The translations under genes were made by a program, and so were the position numbers. The notes under the pieces were generated by a model. It was not told the DNA's origin, ran no database searches, and was given only the letters and a program-made list of their open reading frames with translations. Below are positions 50,777 to 58,907 of a stretch of 64,000 bases of DNA, one piece after another. This stretch comes from Pseudomonas sichuanensis (GTDB lineage: Bacteria > Pseudomonadota > Gammaproteobacteria > Pseudomonadales > Pseudomonadaceae), in NCBI RefSeq assembly GCF_003231305.1, contig NZ_QKVM01000025.1, positions 1 to 64,000 of the forward strand, given 5' to 3'. Every line of letters starts with the position of its first letter. Within the stretch, counting starts at the first letter, position 1.

Positions 50777-51469
50777 TCACCGCGGGCCGGCCAGCACCTC
50801 GCCACCTTTACGGCTGATGCGAATCCGCCCATAGCGTGCCGGGGGCAGTGGCTCGATTGCCGCCAGGCAGGCCGCCGGGTCATTGAGCGGCAAGCGCTGC
50901 AACGCCTGCACGTCACGCTCCCACCAACGGCTGGCGAGCAGGCGCTCGATCATCTCTGGCGGATAGCGGTAACGGACCACCCGGGCAGGCACACCCGCCA
51001 CCACGGCATAGGGCGGCACGTCCCGGGTGACCACGGCACGGGTGGCAATGATCGCCCCGGTGCCAACCTTGACCCCTTCCATCACCATCGCGCTGTGCCC
51101 GATCCACACATCGTGGCCAATGCTGGCCATGTCCACGCGCGCGGTGTACTCAAGGGCCGTGCCGGTGTACTGGAACGGGTGGGTACTGAGCCAATCGACC
51201 GGATGGGTGTTCTTTTCCTGGCCGATCACGGCACCGCTGCCGATCGAACAGAAGCGCCCGATAGACTCGACCAGTTGCAGAAGGCAATCGCTGCGGATGT
51301 AGGTGTGGGCGCCGATCGACAGCTCGCGGCAGTCGAGTATGACATCGCCGAGGCGGACCTCCTGCTCAAGGTCGAGTACGGCGCGCTTGCCGAACTTCGA
51401 CACCCCCAGGCTGACCTTGCCCCCCTGGCGACGAATCCAGCGTTTCCAGTACCAGTCCCTGAGACTCAT
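50777..51469 (-). CDS. CatB-related O-acetyltransferase (left-handed beta-helix)
   Basis: The 230-residue protein has hexapeptide-repeat turns (LGDVILDCRELSIGAHTYIRSDC, IGRFCSIGSGAVIGQEKNTHPVDWLSTHPFQYTG, IGHDVWIGHSAMVMEGVKVGTGAIIATRAVVTRDVPPYAVVAGVPARVVRYRYPPE). These are as in Vat/CatB xenobiotic acetyltransferases, with the catalytic His in the THPVDW loop. Related genes in surface-polysaccharide loci modify sugars, so the substrate is open. I use the ATG with GGAG seven bases upstream; the open frame further upstream runs into the divergent regulator. Confidence 0.85.
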   Translation of the reverse strand: MSLRDWYWKRWIRRQGGKVSLGVSKFGKRAVLDLEQEVRLGDVILDCRELSIGAHTYIRSDCLLQLVESIGRFCSIGSGAVIGQEKNTHPVDWLSTHPFQYTGTALEYTARVDMASIGHDVWIGHSAMVMEGVKVGTGAIIATRAVVTRDVPPYAVVAGVPARVVRYRYPPEMIERLLASRWWERDVQALQRLPLNDPAACLAAIEPLPPARYGRIRISRKGGEVLAGPR

Positions 51470-51614
51470 CTGCAACTCCGCCTGCAATGGTGGCCGCCCG
51501 ATCCTTGCCGGGAGGCGTGAGGCCGCAATATTAGCGGCTTGCGCTACAAAAGCCAGCGCTTGCCCTGCACCGTGGCGGCTGGCTAGGCTAGCGCGTCCCT
51601 TGCAGAGATTCGCC

Positions 51615-52076
51615 ATGCCTGACTCACGCCCCATCGCCCTCGACGAAATCGACCGCCAGCTGATCGCCCTGTTGCAGATCAATGCCCGCGAAAGCGTCGC
51701 CACCCTCGCCCGGCAGCTCGGCATCGCCCGTACCACGGTGAACTCGCGCCTGGCACGGCTGGAGAAGAGCAAGGTGATCACCGGCTATGGCGTACGGCTT
51801 GGCCAGCGCCTGATCGGTGGCGGGCTGCAAGCCTATGTGGGGATCAAGGTGCAGCCGCGCGCGGGCAAGGAGGTGGTGCGGCGGCTGTCGGCCATGGGCC
51901 AGGTGCAGCAGCTGTGTGCAGTGAGTGGCGAGTTCGACTATGTGGCCTGGCTGCACAGTGATTCGCCGGAGCAACTGGACCAGTTGCTCGACCAGATCGG
52001 TAGCCTCGACGGGGTCGAGAAAACCACCACGTCGATCATTCTCAGCAGCAAGGTAGACCGCGGGCAGCCGGGCTGA
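51615..52076 (+). CDS. Lrp/AsnC family transcriptional regulator
   Basis: The 153-residue regulator has an N-terminal helix-turn-helix (LDEIDRQLIALLQINARESVATLARQLGIARTTVNSRLARLEKSKVITGYGVRL) and a C-terminal RAM ligand-binding domain (VGIKVQPRAGKEVVRRLSAMGQVQQLCAVSGEFDYVAWLH). Family members sense amino acids. In P. putida KT2440, as I recall, the equivalent gene sits beside davBA, so lysine catabolism is a plausible target. Here a small gene and a toxin-antitoxin pair lie between. Confidence 0.9.
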   Translation: MPDSRPIALDEIDRQLIALLQINARESVATLARQLGIARTTVNSRLARLEKSKVITGYGVRLGQRLIGGGLQAYVGIKVQPRAGKEVVRRLSAMGQVQQLCAVSGEFDYVAWLHSDSPEQLDQLLDQIGSLDGVEKTTTSIILSSKVDRGQPG

Positions 52077-52094
52077 CTGCCCCGCGGCAAGCCG

Positions 52095-52385
52095 TCAGGC
52101 CTCCATCGCGTCGAGCAGGCCATCCGCCAGTGCCCGGATGGTTTCAGCCGAATGCACGATCGACCAGATCATCGCCCGATTCGCCTCGGGGGCGTGATGC
52201 AGGGCGTAGTCGTCGGCGATTTCCTGGATCGCGGACGCCAACATGCTGGTATGCACAAGCGCGTCGGCGGCATCGACGCCGGGGCGGACGGTGAAGATGG
52301 GCGGGTGACTGGACTGGCAGGTGCAGAACGAACGCTCGGTGGTGGGGTTCAGCTTCAGGGGTGGGTCGGGGACGATTTTTTTCAT
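52095..52385 (-). CDS. DUF6124/DUF3077-like small protein
   Basis: This 96-residue soluble protein reads KKIVPDPPLKLNPTTERSFCTCQSSHPPIFTVRPGVDAADALVHTSMLASAIQEIADDYALHHAPEANRAMIWSIVHSAETIRALADGLLDAMEA. It looks like the small Pseudomonas-specific family DUF3077/DUF6124, several copies of which occur per genome; no function is known to me. Its helical C-terminal half may form a bundle. The ATG gives the family-like start. The 185-base leader has elaborate complementary segments (separate entry). The terminal helix and stop lie 19 bases from the regulator gene, convergent. Confidence 0.65.
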   Translation of the reverse strand: MKKIVPDPPLKLNPTTERSFCTCQSSHPPIFTVRPGVDAADALVHTSMLASAIQEIADDYALHHAPEANRAMIWSIVHSAETIRALADGLLDAMEA

Positions 52386-52393
52386 GGCGCAGT

Positions 52394-52570
52394 TTCCAAG
52401 TTGAGCTAGGAAAAGCTGCCCTCTGTTCCTTCTCACAGGAACAAGGTGGCAGCCGTACGCGGGGTGAGAAACCGGCCAACTTGGAATCCGGCCAGGCGAT
52501 AGCCTGCCCGCGCACGGCTGCCATAAAGCATGCCTCGGCGCTCAAGTTGAAGGATGGGTTTCTCACGCCC
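52394..52570 (-). promoter_or_regulatory. Structured leader of the DUF6124-like gene
   Basis: Four pairings are visible in the minus-strand RNA. 52557-52566 pairs with 52464-52473 (10/10, GTGAGAAACC). 52507-52522 pairs with 52448-52463 (15/16). 52415-52430 pairs with 52437-52453 as a hairpin (GCTGCC, TGTTCCT). 52478-52486 pairs with 52394-52402 (9/9), the last covering the region just before the start codon. The first two cross each other (pseudoknot topology), and the GGCAGC segment is shared by two pairings, so the structures compete. Confidence 0.5.
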
Positions 52571-52875
52571 AGTCACCGAATGTGCGGCGACCGCAAGAAA
52601 TTAGCCGTGAAGAATTACCCGTGCAGCCAGACCAGAACGACAAGACAGGTAGGATAATTCCCTATCTTTAAATGGTCTGTAGGAATGGTTGGACAACCCA
52701 TCGCCGCAGATGCCGAGCAGACGGGACTTCCAAGGCTACAGCCCTTTATCTGCGACATATTCAGCAATTCTCTCCCCCTCCCCGTTCTCCCCTCCCCAAT
52801 TAGGCTGACAGCAGTCCGCCCTATTGACGCCTTGGCGACCACACCACAAACTATACGCAGGATACGTACAAAAGC
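52571..52875. other. Low-complexity, lower-GC gap before the toxin gene
   Basis: About 300 bases with no convincing gene. Base composition drops (stretches such as AATTCCCTATCTTTAAATGG and CCCCTCCCCAATTAGG). Near the toxin start TATACG (52852-52857) and ATACG (52862-52866) are repeated ten bases apart, a possible autoregulatory operator of the toxin-antitoxin genes. Confidence 0.4.
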
Positions 52876-53238
52876 ATGGAAGCGCTATTTGTCGAACTAC
52901 CCGCCTTCGAGCGCTATCGCCCTCAACTTCTGGACGATGAGGATTTCAGCCTGCTGCAGCGATTGCTCCTGATGCACCCACATGCCGGCGATGTCATCAA
53001 GGGCACGGGAGGCCTGAGGAAGGTGCGCTTCGCGGACACTCAACGGCACAAAGGCAAACGCGGTGGAACGCGGATCATCTACTACTGGTGGGCTGCCGGG
53101 CAGCAGTTCTGGCTTTTCACGCTGTACGGCAAGGACGTCCAGGACGACCTGACAGCCCAGCAACGCCAAGCGCTCAAGCACCTGCTGGAGCGCGAATACC
53201 TGATGAGGACAACCAATGCCACGCAACATCTTCACTGA
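52876..53238 (+). CDS. RelE/HigB-type toxin
   Basis: The 120-residue protein has the HigB-2/RelE-like form: FVELPAFERYRPQLLDDEDFSLLQRLLLMHPHAGDVIKGTGGLRKVRF, then KRGGTRIIYYWWAAGQQFWLFTLYGKDVQDDLTAQQRQALKHLLERE. The GGLRKVRF and YGK blocks correspond to the basic catalytic surface of ribosome-dependent mRNA interferases. Toxin-first order with a following helix-turn-helix gene is typical of higBA. It overlaps the antitoxin by 23 bases. Confidence 0.88.
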   Translation: MEALFVELPAFERYRPQLLDDEDFSLLQRLLLMHPHAGDVIKGTGGLRKVRFADTQRHKGKRGGTRIIYYWWAAGQQFWLFTLYGKDVQDDLTAQQRQALKHLLEREYLMRTTNATQHLH

Positions 53239-53530
53239 ACTCACCGAAGGCTTCGACGCCCTCGCCGGCGAACGGGCCGGCAAGCTCACCCTGCGCTCGC
53301 ACAAGGTCGAATTCGAACAGTTGGCACCGCTGGTACCCAACGAGCTGATCGAACTGCGCCAGCGCCTGAACATGTCCCGCGCGGTGTTCGCCGCCTACCT
53401 GCGCACCAACGCGCGCACATTGGAGAACTGGGAACAAGGCCGCTCCCAACCCAACGCCCAGGCCATCGCCTTGATCCGCCTGGTGCAGAAGTACCCCGAG
53501 ACAGTCGAGCATCTGGCCTCTTTGAGCTGA
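53216..53530 (+). CDS. HigA/NadS-type antitoxin (XRE helix-turn-helix)
   Basis: The 104-residue protein has a short N-terminal toxin-contacting part (NIFTELTEGFDALAGERAGKLTLRSHKVEFE). A Cro/C1-type helix-turn-helix follows (LIELRQRLNMSRAVFAAYLRTNARTLENWEQGRSQPNAQAIALIRLVQKYPE). Members neutralise the toxin and repress the shared promoter. The start lies inside the toxin gene, so the two are translated in a coupled way. Confidence 0.88.
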   Translation: MPRNIFTELTEGFDALAGERAGKLTLRSHKVEFEQLAPLVPNELIELRQRLNMSRAVFAAYLRTNARTLENWEQGRSQPNAQAIALIRLVQKYPETVEHLASLS

Positions 53531-53555
53531 TTCGTCGATATGAGATGGCATAGCA

Positions 53556-53586
53556 ACATAACGACGAAACAAACGACATAACGACG
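53556..53586 (+). repeat. Direct repeat upstream of davB
   Basis: ACATAACGACG occurs at 53556-53566 and again at 53576-53586, with a 20-base period (two helical turns), so both copies face the same side of the DNA. It lies 60-90 bases before the davB -10 element, a suitable place for activator binding. Confidence 0.5.
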
Positions 53587-53644
53587 CCACTCTGCATCTT
53601 ATTTACGAACACCGCGCTTCATAAAATGGCCACCAGTCATTCTC

Positions 53645-53650
53645 TATACT
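53645..53650 (+). promoter_or_regulatory. davB -10 element
   Basis: TATACT (5/6) inside TCTATACTCAGG lies 43 bases before the davB ATG. No good -35 stands at 16-18 bases. CTATACT also fits the RpoS -10 preference, so stationary-phase or activator-dependent use is possible. Confidence 0.4.
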
Positions 53651-53692
53651 CAGGCTCCGCCCCCTGCGCAGCCTCTCTGGCAAGGTCATTAC

Positions 53693-55375
53693 ATGAACAA
53701 GAACAACCGCCACCCCGCCGACGGCAAGAAACCCATCACCATCTTCGGCCCGGACTTCCCCTTCGGCTTCGATGACTGGCTGGAACACCCGGCCGGCCTG
53801 GGCAGCATCCCCGCGGCGCGGCATGGCGAGGAAGTGGCGATTGTCGGCGGTGGCATTGCCGGGCTGGTGGCGGCCTACGAGCTGATGAAACTGGGCCTCA
53901 AGCCGGTGGTGTACGAAGCGTCGAAGCTGGGCGGGCGCCTGCGTTCGCAAGCCTTCAATGGCACCGATGGCATCGTCGCCGAGCTGGGCGGCATGCGCTT
54001 CCCGGTGTCGTCCACGGCGTTCTATCACTACGTCGACAAGCTGGGCCTGGAAACCAAACCCTTCCCCAACCCGCTCACCCCTGCCTCGGGCAGCACAGTG
54101 ATCGACCTTGAAGGCCAGACCTACTACGCCGAAAACAAGGCCGACCTGCCGCAGCTGTTCCATGAAGTGGCCGATGCCTGGGCCGACGCCCTGGAAAGCG
54201 GCGCGCAATTCAGCGACATCCAGCAGGCCATTCGCGACCGCGACGTGCCCCGCCTGAAAGACCTGTGGAACAAGCTGGTGCCGCTGTGGGATGACCGCAC
54301 CTTCTATGACTTCGTCGCCACCTCGCGCTCGTTCGCCAAGCTGAGCTTCCAGCACCGCGAAGTGTTTGGCCAGGTGGGCTTCGGTACCGGCGGCTGGGAT
54401 TCGGACTTCCCCAACTCGATGCTGGAAATCTTCCGGGTGGTCATGACCAACTGCGACGATCATCAGCACCTGGTAGTCGGCGGCGTCGAGCAGGTACCGC
54501 AGGGTATCTGGCGCCATGTGCCGGAGCGTTGCGCCCATTGGCCGGCCGGCACCAGCCTGCGTTCGCTGCACGGCGGCGCACCGCGCACCGGGGTCAAGCG
54601 CATCGCTCGGGCCTCCGATGGCCTGCTGGCCGTTACCGACAACTATGGCGACGTACGCCACTATGCGGCGGTGCTCACCACCTGCCAGAGCTGGCTGCTG
54701 ACCACCCAGATCGACTGCGAGGAGGCGCTGTTCTCGCAAAAGATGTGGATGGCCCTGGACCGCACCCGCTACATGCAGTCGTCGAAGACCTTCGTGATGG
54801 TCGACCGGCCATTCTGGAAGGACAAGGACCCAGAGACCGGCCGCGACCTGATGAGCATGACCCTGACCGACCGCCTGACCCGCGGCACCTACCTGTTCGA
54901 CAACGGTGACGACAAGCCAGGGGTGATCTGCCTGTCCTACGCCTGGATGAGCGATGCCTTGAAGATGCTGCCGCACCCGACCGAAAAGCGCGTGCAGCTG
55001 GCCCTCGACGCACTGAAGAAGATCTACCCCAAGACCGACATCGCCGGGCACATCATCGGCGACCCGATCACCATCTCCTGGGAGGCCGACCCGCACTTCC
55101 TCGGTGCCTTCAAGGGCGCGCTGCCGGGCCACTATCGCTACAACCAGCGCATGTACGCGCACTTCATGCAACAGGACATGCCCGCCGAGCAACGCGGCAT
55201 CTTCATCGCCGGTGACGACGTGTCGTGGACCCCGGCCTGGGTGGAAGGCGCGGTGCAGACTTCGCTGAATGCGGTGTGGGGTATCATGAACCACTTCGGT
55301 GGCCAGACCCACCCGGACAACCCAGGCCCGGGCGACGTGTTCCATGAAATCGGACCGATCGCCCTGGCCGACTGA
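53693..55375 (+). CDS. davB: L-lysine 2-monooxygenase
   Basis: DavB oxidatively decarboxylates lysine to 5-aminovaleramide with FAD and O2, the first step of the 5-aminovalerate pathway. The 560-residue amine-oxidase-family protein has the FAD dinucleotide motif VAIVGGGIAGLVAAYEL (48-64), VVYEASKLGGRLRS, and a C-terminal FAD block GIFIAGDDVSWTPAWVEGAVQTSLNAVWGI. A cysteine sits at exactly position 254 (VVMTNCDDHQ), the residue reported to tune oxidase versus monooxygenase activity in a related Pseudomonas enzyme. The start overlaps an AACAAGAACAA motif. davA follows by 16 bases. Confidence 0.94.
   Translation: MNKNNRHPADGKKPITIFGPDFPFGFDDWLEHPAGLGSIPAARHGEEVAIVGGGIAGLVAAYELMKLGLKPVVYEASKLGGRLRSQAFNGTDGIVAELGGMRFPVSSTAFYHYVDKLGLETKPFPNPLTPASGSTVIDLEGQTYYAENKADLPQLFHEVADAWADALESGAQFSDIQQAIRDRDVPRLKDLWNKLVPLWDDRTFYDFVATSRSFAKLSFQHREVFGQVGFGTGGWDSDFPNSMLEIFRVVMTNCDDHQHLVVGGVEQVPQGIWRHVPERCAHWPAGTSLRSLHGGAPRTGVKRIARASDGLLAVTDNYGDVRHYAAVLTTCQSWLLTTQIDCEEALFSQKMWMALDRTRYMQSSKTFVMVDRPFWKDKDPETGRDLMSMTLTDRLTRGTYLFDNGDDKPGVICLSYAWMSDALKMLPHPTEKRVQLALDALKKIYPKTDIAGHIIGDPITISWEADPHFLGAFKGALPGHYRYNQRMYAHFMQQDMPAEQRGIFIAGDDVSWTPAWVEGAVQTSLNAVWGIMNHFGGQTHPDNPGPGDVFHEIGPIALAD
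53696..53706 (+). promoter_or_regulatory. Hfq/Crc-type A-rich motif at the davB start
   Basis: AACAAGAACAA directly follows the ATG of davB and contains overlapping AANAANAA matches, the sequence bound by Hfq and Crc to block translation under catabolite repression in pseudomonads. Confidence 0.55.
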
Positions 55376-55391
55376 GCGAAGGAGTAGCGTG

Positions 55392-56186
55392 ATGCGCATC
55401 GCCCTGTTCCAGGGCACGCCCGGCCCCCTGGACGTGCCCGGCAACCTCGAACGCCTGCAGCACCAGGCCCAGCGGGCTGCCCAACAAGGCGCCCAGCTGC
55501 TGGTGTGCCCGGAGATGTTCCTGAGTGGCTACAACATTGGCCTGGACCAGGTGGAACGCCTGGCCGAGGCCGACGATGGCCCTTCGGCGATGAGCGTGGT
55601 GGAAATCGCCCAGGCTCAGCGCATCGCCATCGTCTACGGCTACCCCGAGCGGGCCGACGACGGCGCGATCTACAACAGCGTTCAGTTGATCGACGCCCAT
55701 GGCCGCAGCCTGTGCAACTACCGCAAGACCCACCTGTTCGGCGAGCTTGACCGTTCGATGTTCAGCCCAGGCGCCAACCACTTCCCGGTGGTCGAGCTGG
55801 ACGGCTGGAAGGTCGGCCTGCTGATCTGCTACGACATCGAGTTCCCGGAGAACGCCCGGCGCCTGGCATTGGCCGGCGCCGAGCTGATCCTGGTGCCAAC
55901 GGCCAACATGGCGCCGTATGACTTCGTCTGCCAGGTGACCGTGCGCTCGCGGGCGCAGGAGAACCAGTGCTACCTGGTCTACGCCAACTACTGTGGCAGC
56001 GAAGGCGAGATCCAGTATTGCGGGCAGAGCAGCATCGTCGGGCCGGACGGCAGCCTGCTGGCGATGGCCGGACGTGACGAGGGCTTGTGGCTGGCGGAAC
56101 TGGAGCACGAGCGAGTGGTGAAAGGGCGAGAGGCGTTCCCATACCTGGCGGATCTGCGCCAGGACTTGCACCTGCGTCAAAGCTGA
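55392..56186 (+). CDS. davA: 5-aminopentanamidase (delta-aminovaleramidase)
   Basis: DavA hydrolyses 5-aminovaleramide to 5-aminovalerate and ammonia. The 264-residue nitrilase-superfamily protein shows the catalytic triad: Glu in LLVCPEMFLSGYNIG, Lys in NYRKTHLFGELDRSMF and Cys in VGLLICYDIEFPENAR. GGAG stands seven bases before the ATG. Two-gene operon with davB. Confidence 0.95.
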   Translation: MRIALFQGTPGPLDVPGNLERLQHQAQRAAQQGAQLLVCPEMFLSGYNIGLDQVERLAEADDGPSAMSVVEIAQAQRIAIVYGYPERADDGAIYNSVQLIDAHGRSLCNYRKTHLFGELDRSMFSPGANHFPVVELDGWKVGLLICYDIEFPENARRLALAGAELILVPTANMAPYDFVCQVTVRSRAQENQCYLVYANYCGSEGEIQYCGQSSIVGPDGSLLAMAGRDEGLWLAELEHERVVKGREAFPYLADLRQDLHLRQS

Positions 56187-56189
56187 TCA

Positions 56190-56265
56190 GGCCATCGCGG
56201 GGCAAGCCCGCTCCCACGATACAAACACGGTCTGCGTGGGAGCGGGCTTGCCCCGCGATTGGGCC
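56190..56265. repeat. REP pair, GCGGGGCAAGCCCGC type
   Basis: Arms 56190-56218 and 56235-56265 are near-exact inverted copies around a 16-base loop, directly after davA. Same family as the element at 8061. It separates the dav and pqq operons and may end the former. Confidence 0.88.
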
Positions 56266-56304
56266 AGCACAGACAACATCGCCTCGGCGCGCTAGCATGG
56301 CGCC

Positions 56305-58620
56305 ATGCCCGACACTACCCGTCACCTGAACCTGCCCAACGGCCTGCACCTGACCCTGCGCCACGCCCCGCGCCTCAAGCGCGCCGCAGCAGCCTTGCGG
56401 GTGCACGCCGGCAGCCATGACGCGCCAGCGAAGTGGCCGGGCCTGGCCCACTTCCTTGAGCACCTGTTCTTCCTCGGCACTGCACGCTTTGCGCTGCAAG
56501 ACGGCCTGATGCGCTACGTCCAGGGCCTGGGCGGCCAGGTGAACGCCAGCACCCGTGAGCGCACCACCGATTACTTCTTCGAGGTGCCACCCGCTGCACT
56601 GGCCGGCGGTTTGGAGCGCCTGTGCCAAATGCTGGCCGAACCGGATCTCGGCCTGGAACGCCAGCGCCGTGAACGCGAGGTCATCCACGCCGAGTTCATC
56701 GCCTGGTCGCGCAACCCCGAAGCCCAGCGCCAGTTCAGCTTGCTGCAGTCGGTGTCGCCGCGCCATCCGCTCAGCGGCTTCCATGCGGGCAACCGGCACA
56801 GCCTGGTGTTGCACGCTCGCGGCTTCCAGCAAGCACTGAACACTTTCCACCGGCGTTTCTACCAAGGCGGCCAGGTCACCTTGAGCCTGGCCGGGCCGCA
56901 GCCACTGGACGAGCTGGAGCGACTGGGCGAACAGTTCGGCGCGCTGTTCCCGGCAGGCGTGCGAGAGCAACCGGATACCCCTGCGCCCCTGCTCGACGGG
57001 CGACTACGGCCCCTCGCAGCCTGCGGCTCACGCCATGACCTGCTGTTCGCCCATGAAGGCCTGCCCGCGGCGGCAGAGCAGGCACTGGACCTGCTGCTGA
57101 GCCTGCTCAACGACAGCCGACCGGGTGGCTGGCTGGCCGAACTACGCCAGCGCGGCTGGCTGCAAGGCTGCACCACGCAACTGCTCTATGCCCACGCCGG
57201 GCAGATGCTGTGGCACATCCAACTGCTGCTGCCCGCCGCCGCCTCATTGCACACGGCACAGGCGATGCTGCACGGCTGGCTGGGCTTCATCCGAAGGCAG
57301 CCGGCTGAGCAGTTGAACGATGCCTATGACCAGTTGCAGCATTGCCGCGAGCAAAGCTGCAGCGCGCTCGAGCTGGCGCGCCGCGACAGCAGTGGCCAGC
57401 CCTTCGAGAAGCTCGACGCGCAAGGCCTTGCTGCCTTCGCCACGTTGCTGGACAGCTTGCCCCACGCAGGCAGCGGCCGCTGGCAGTTGCCACCCGCAGA
57501 GCCGCTGCTGGACAGCACGACGCCTGCCCACAGCGCCCCACTACCCACGGCCCTGACCCTCGACAACAACCTGCCGCCCACCCGCCAGTTCGCCAGCCTC
57601 TACTTGCGTTGGCACATCCCGTCGCCGCTGCGCCAGCGCTTCCAGGCAATCATCGAACGCGCCCTGCGACCGCTGCAGGAGCGCGCCGAGCGTGTTGCCC
57701 TGCAGCTGCGCTTCAGTGCCAGCGGTGAGTACTGGCAACTGCAGGCCGCCGGCCAGCCGACAGCGGTGATTCGATGCATCGAAGAGGCACTCGCGCTCAT
57801 GCAAAGCCCTGCTGCTGAGCACTGGGCTGCCCCTGCCGCCGCGGAACCGGGACTGATCCCGATACGTGCCCTGCTCAAGGCATTGCCGGATGCGCTGATG
57901 GCCGCTGAGGAACCACCGCAGCCTTCCTGCATCCTCACCCAGCCCTGGCTCGACTCGCTGTGGCAGCAAGCCCACTGGCAGGGCCTGGCAGTGGGCTTCG
58001 CGGCAACGCAGCACAACGCCCTGGGGGCTGCATTGCAGGGGGGCATGGGCCAACCCGGCACACCCACGGCGAAGGTGGCAATTACTGGCCGACAGTGGCG
58101 GCAGGTACACAGGTCGGGCAGCGAACCGGCACTGCTGCTGTTCTGCCCGCTGCCAACTGAACTGCAGCCGGCCGGCCGCCTGCTCGCACACCTGCTGCAA
58201 GGCCCGGTATACCAGCGCCTGCGGGTCGAGCTGCAGCTGGGATATGCCGTGTTCAGCGCCTTTCGTCAGGTCGAAGGGGTTGGCGGGCTGCTGTTTGGTG
58301 TGCAATCACCCCACGCCAGTCACGAGCAGATTCTCGGGCACTTGCTCCAGTTGCTGGAGGGTGGTGTTAGCCTCGACAGCAACGCCCGCCAGCAGCTTGC
58401 CGGGCAGTTCGAAGAAAGCGCCATGGGCAACGCCGAAGTCGCGGAATGGGCGTGGCAGGCACATCTGGCGACACAAAATTCGGATCTTTCCCACATGAGC
58501 AGGTCTATTCTCACTGTCGAGCAAGCGCATCTGGACGACCTCCTGCGCCGGTTGCTCGACGCCGAACACGGTTGGCTATGCCTCGCCAACGCTGCGGCGC
58601 CGAACGCGAGCTGGCACTGA
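56305..58620 (+). CDS. pqqF: PQQ biosynthesis protease PqqF (M16 zinc peptidase)
   Basis: PqqF is an insulinase-type metallopeptidase that with a partner trims the modified PqqA peptide. The 771-residue protein has the inverted zinc motif in GLAHFLEHLFFLG (HxxEH), the downstream Glu in EREVIHAEFIAWSRNPEAQ, and later M16 repeats of lower similarity (RVELQLGYAVFSAFRQVEGVGGLLFGVQS). Placed before pqqA, as in Pseudomonas. Its own promoter must lie within about 40 bases after the REP, or it is expressed from upstream. Confidence 0.93.
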   Translation: MPDTTRHLNLPNGLHLTLRHAPRLKRAAAALRVHAGSHDAPAKWPGLAHFLEHLFFLGTARFALQDGLMRYVQGLGGQVNASTRERTTDYFFEVPPAALAGGLERLCQMLAEPDLGLERQRREREVIHAEFIAWSRNPEAQRQFSLLQSVSPRHPLSGFHAGNRHSLVLHARGFQQALNTFHRRFYQGGQVTLSLAGPQPLDELERLGEQFGALFPAGVREQPDTPAPLLDGRLRPLAACGSRHDLLFAHEGLPAAAEQALDLLLSLLNDSRPGGWLAELRQRGWLQGCTTQLLYAHAGQMLWHIQLLLPAAASLHTAQAMLHGWLGFIRRQPAEQLNDAYDQLQHCREQSCSALELARRDSSGQPFEKLDAQGLAAFATLLDSLPHAGSGRWQLPPAEPLLDSTTPAHSAPLPTALTLDNNLPPTRQFASLYLRWHIPSPLRQRFQAIIERALRPLQERAERVALQLRFSASGEYWQLQAAGQPTAVIRCIEEALALMQSPAAEHWAAPAAAEPGLIPIRALLKALPDALMAAEEPPQPSCILTQPWLDSLWQQAHWQGLAVGFAATQHNALGAALQGGMGQPGTPTAKVAITGRQWRQVHRSGSEPALLLFCPLPTELQPAGRLLAHLLQGPVYQRLRVELQLGYAVFSAFRQVEGVGGLLFGVQSPHASHEQILGHLLQLLEGGVSLDSNARQQLAGQFEESAMGNAEVAEWAWQAHLATQNSDLSHMSRSILTVEQAHLDDLLRRLLDAEHGWLCLANAAAPNASWH

Positions 58621-58787
58621 CGCGCAGCCGATTGTTACCCATCATGCAATGGCGCTTTTCGAAGAATTAACCTTTCGGTACAAATTTTTCTTGTAAGATA
58701 GCGCAATCTCAGCCAATGGAACCGCGCTCTCCAGGCGCGGCCCAATGAGTAACCGATCAACCCACCCCATCCGGAAGGAGTCAACCC

Positions 58788-58859
58788 ATGTGGACCAAAC
58801 CTGCCTACACCGACCTGCGTATCGGCTTCGAAGTCACCATGTACTTCGCCAGCCGCTAA
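58788..58859 (+). CDS. pqqA: PQQ precursor peptide PqqA
   Basis: The 23-residue peptide [23 protein letters not shown] supplies the Glu (E15) and Tyr (Y19) that become the PQQ skeleton; the E-V-T-M-Y spacing is exactly that of the family. GGAAGGAG nine bases upstream is a very strong ribosome site, as suits a substrate peptide needed in excess. It is short enough to be missed by automatic gene calling. The 167-base gap before it should hold its promoter; TAAGAT (58694-58699) is a possible -10. Confidence 0.97.
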   Translation: MWTKPAYTDLRIGFEVTMYFASR

Positions 58860-58875
58860 GCGCCAGTGTGATTCG

Positions 58876-58907
58876 ACGCCTCGGCCAGCCGGGGCGTTGT
58901 CGTTTTT
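58876..58907 (+). terminator. Attenuating hairpin between pqqA and pqqB
   Basis: ACGCCTCGG-CCAG-CCGGGGCGT is a nine-base stem (one G-T pair) followed by TGTCGTTTTT, 17 bases after pqqA. It should end most transcripts after pqqA, leaving read-through for pqqBCDE, which gives the excess of PqqA seen in this pathway. Confidence 0.75.

Noticed and set aside
52144..52657. Overlapping small open frames around the DUF6124-like leader
   Set aside because: They lack ribosome sites and cut across the complementary segments; the base pairing explains the region better.
52801..52875. Sigma70 promoter for the toxin-antitoxin pair (TTGACG ... TATACG)
   Set aside because: The spacer is 22 bases, too long for a standard promoter, so only the repeated TATACG/ATACG was mentioned.
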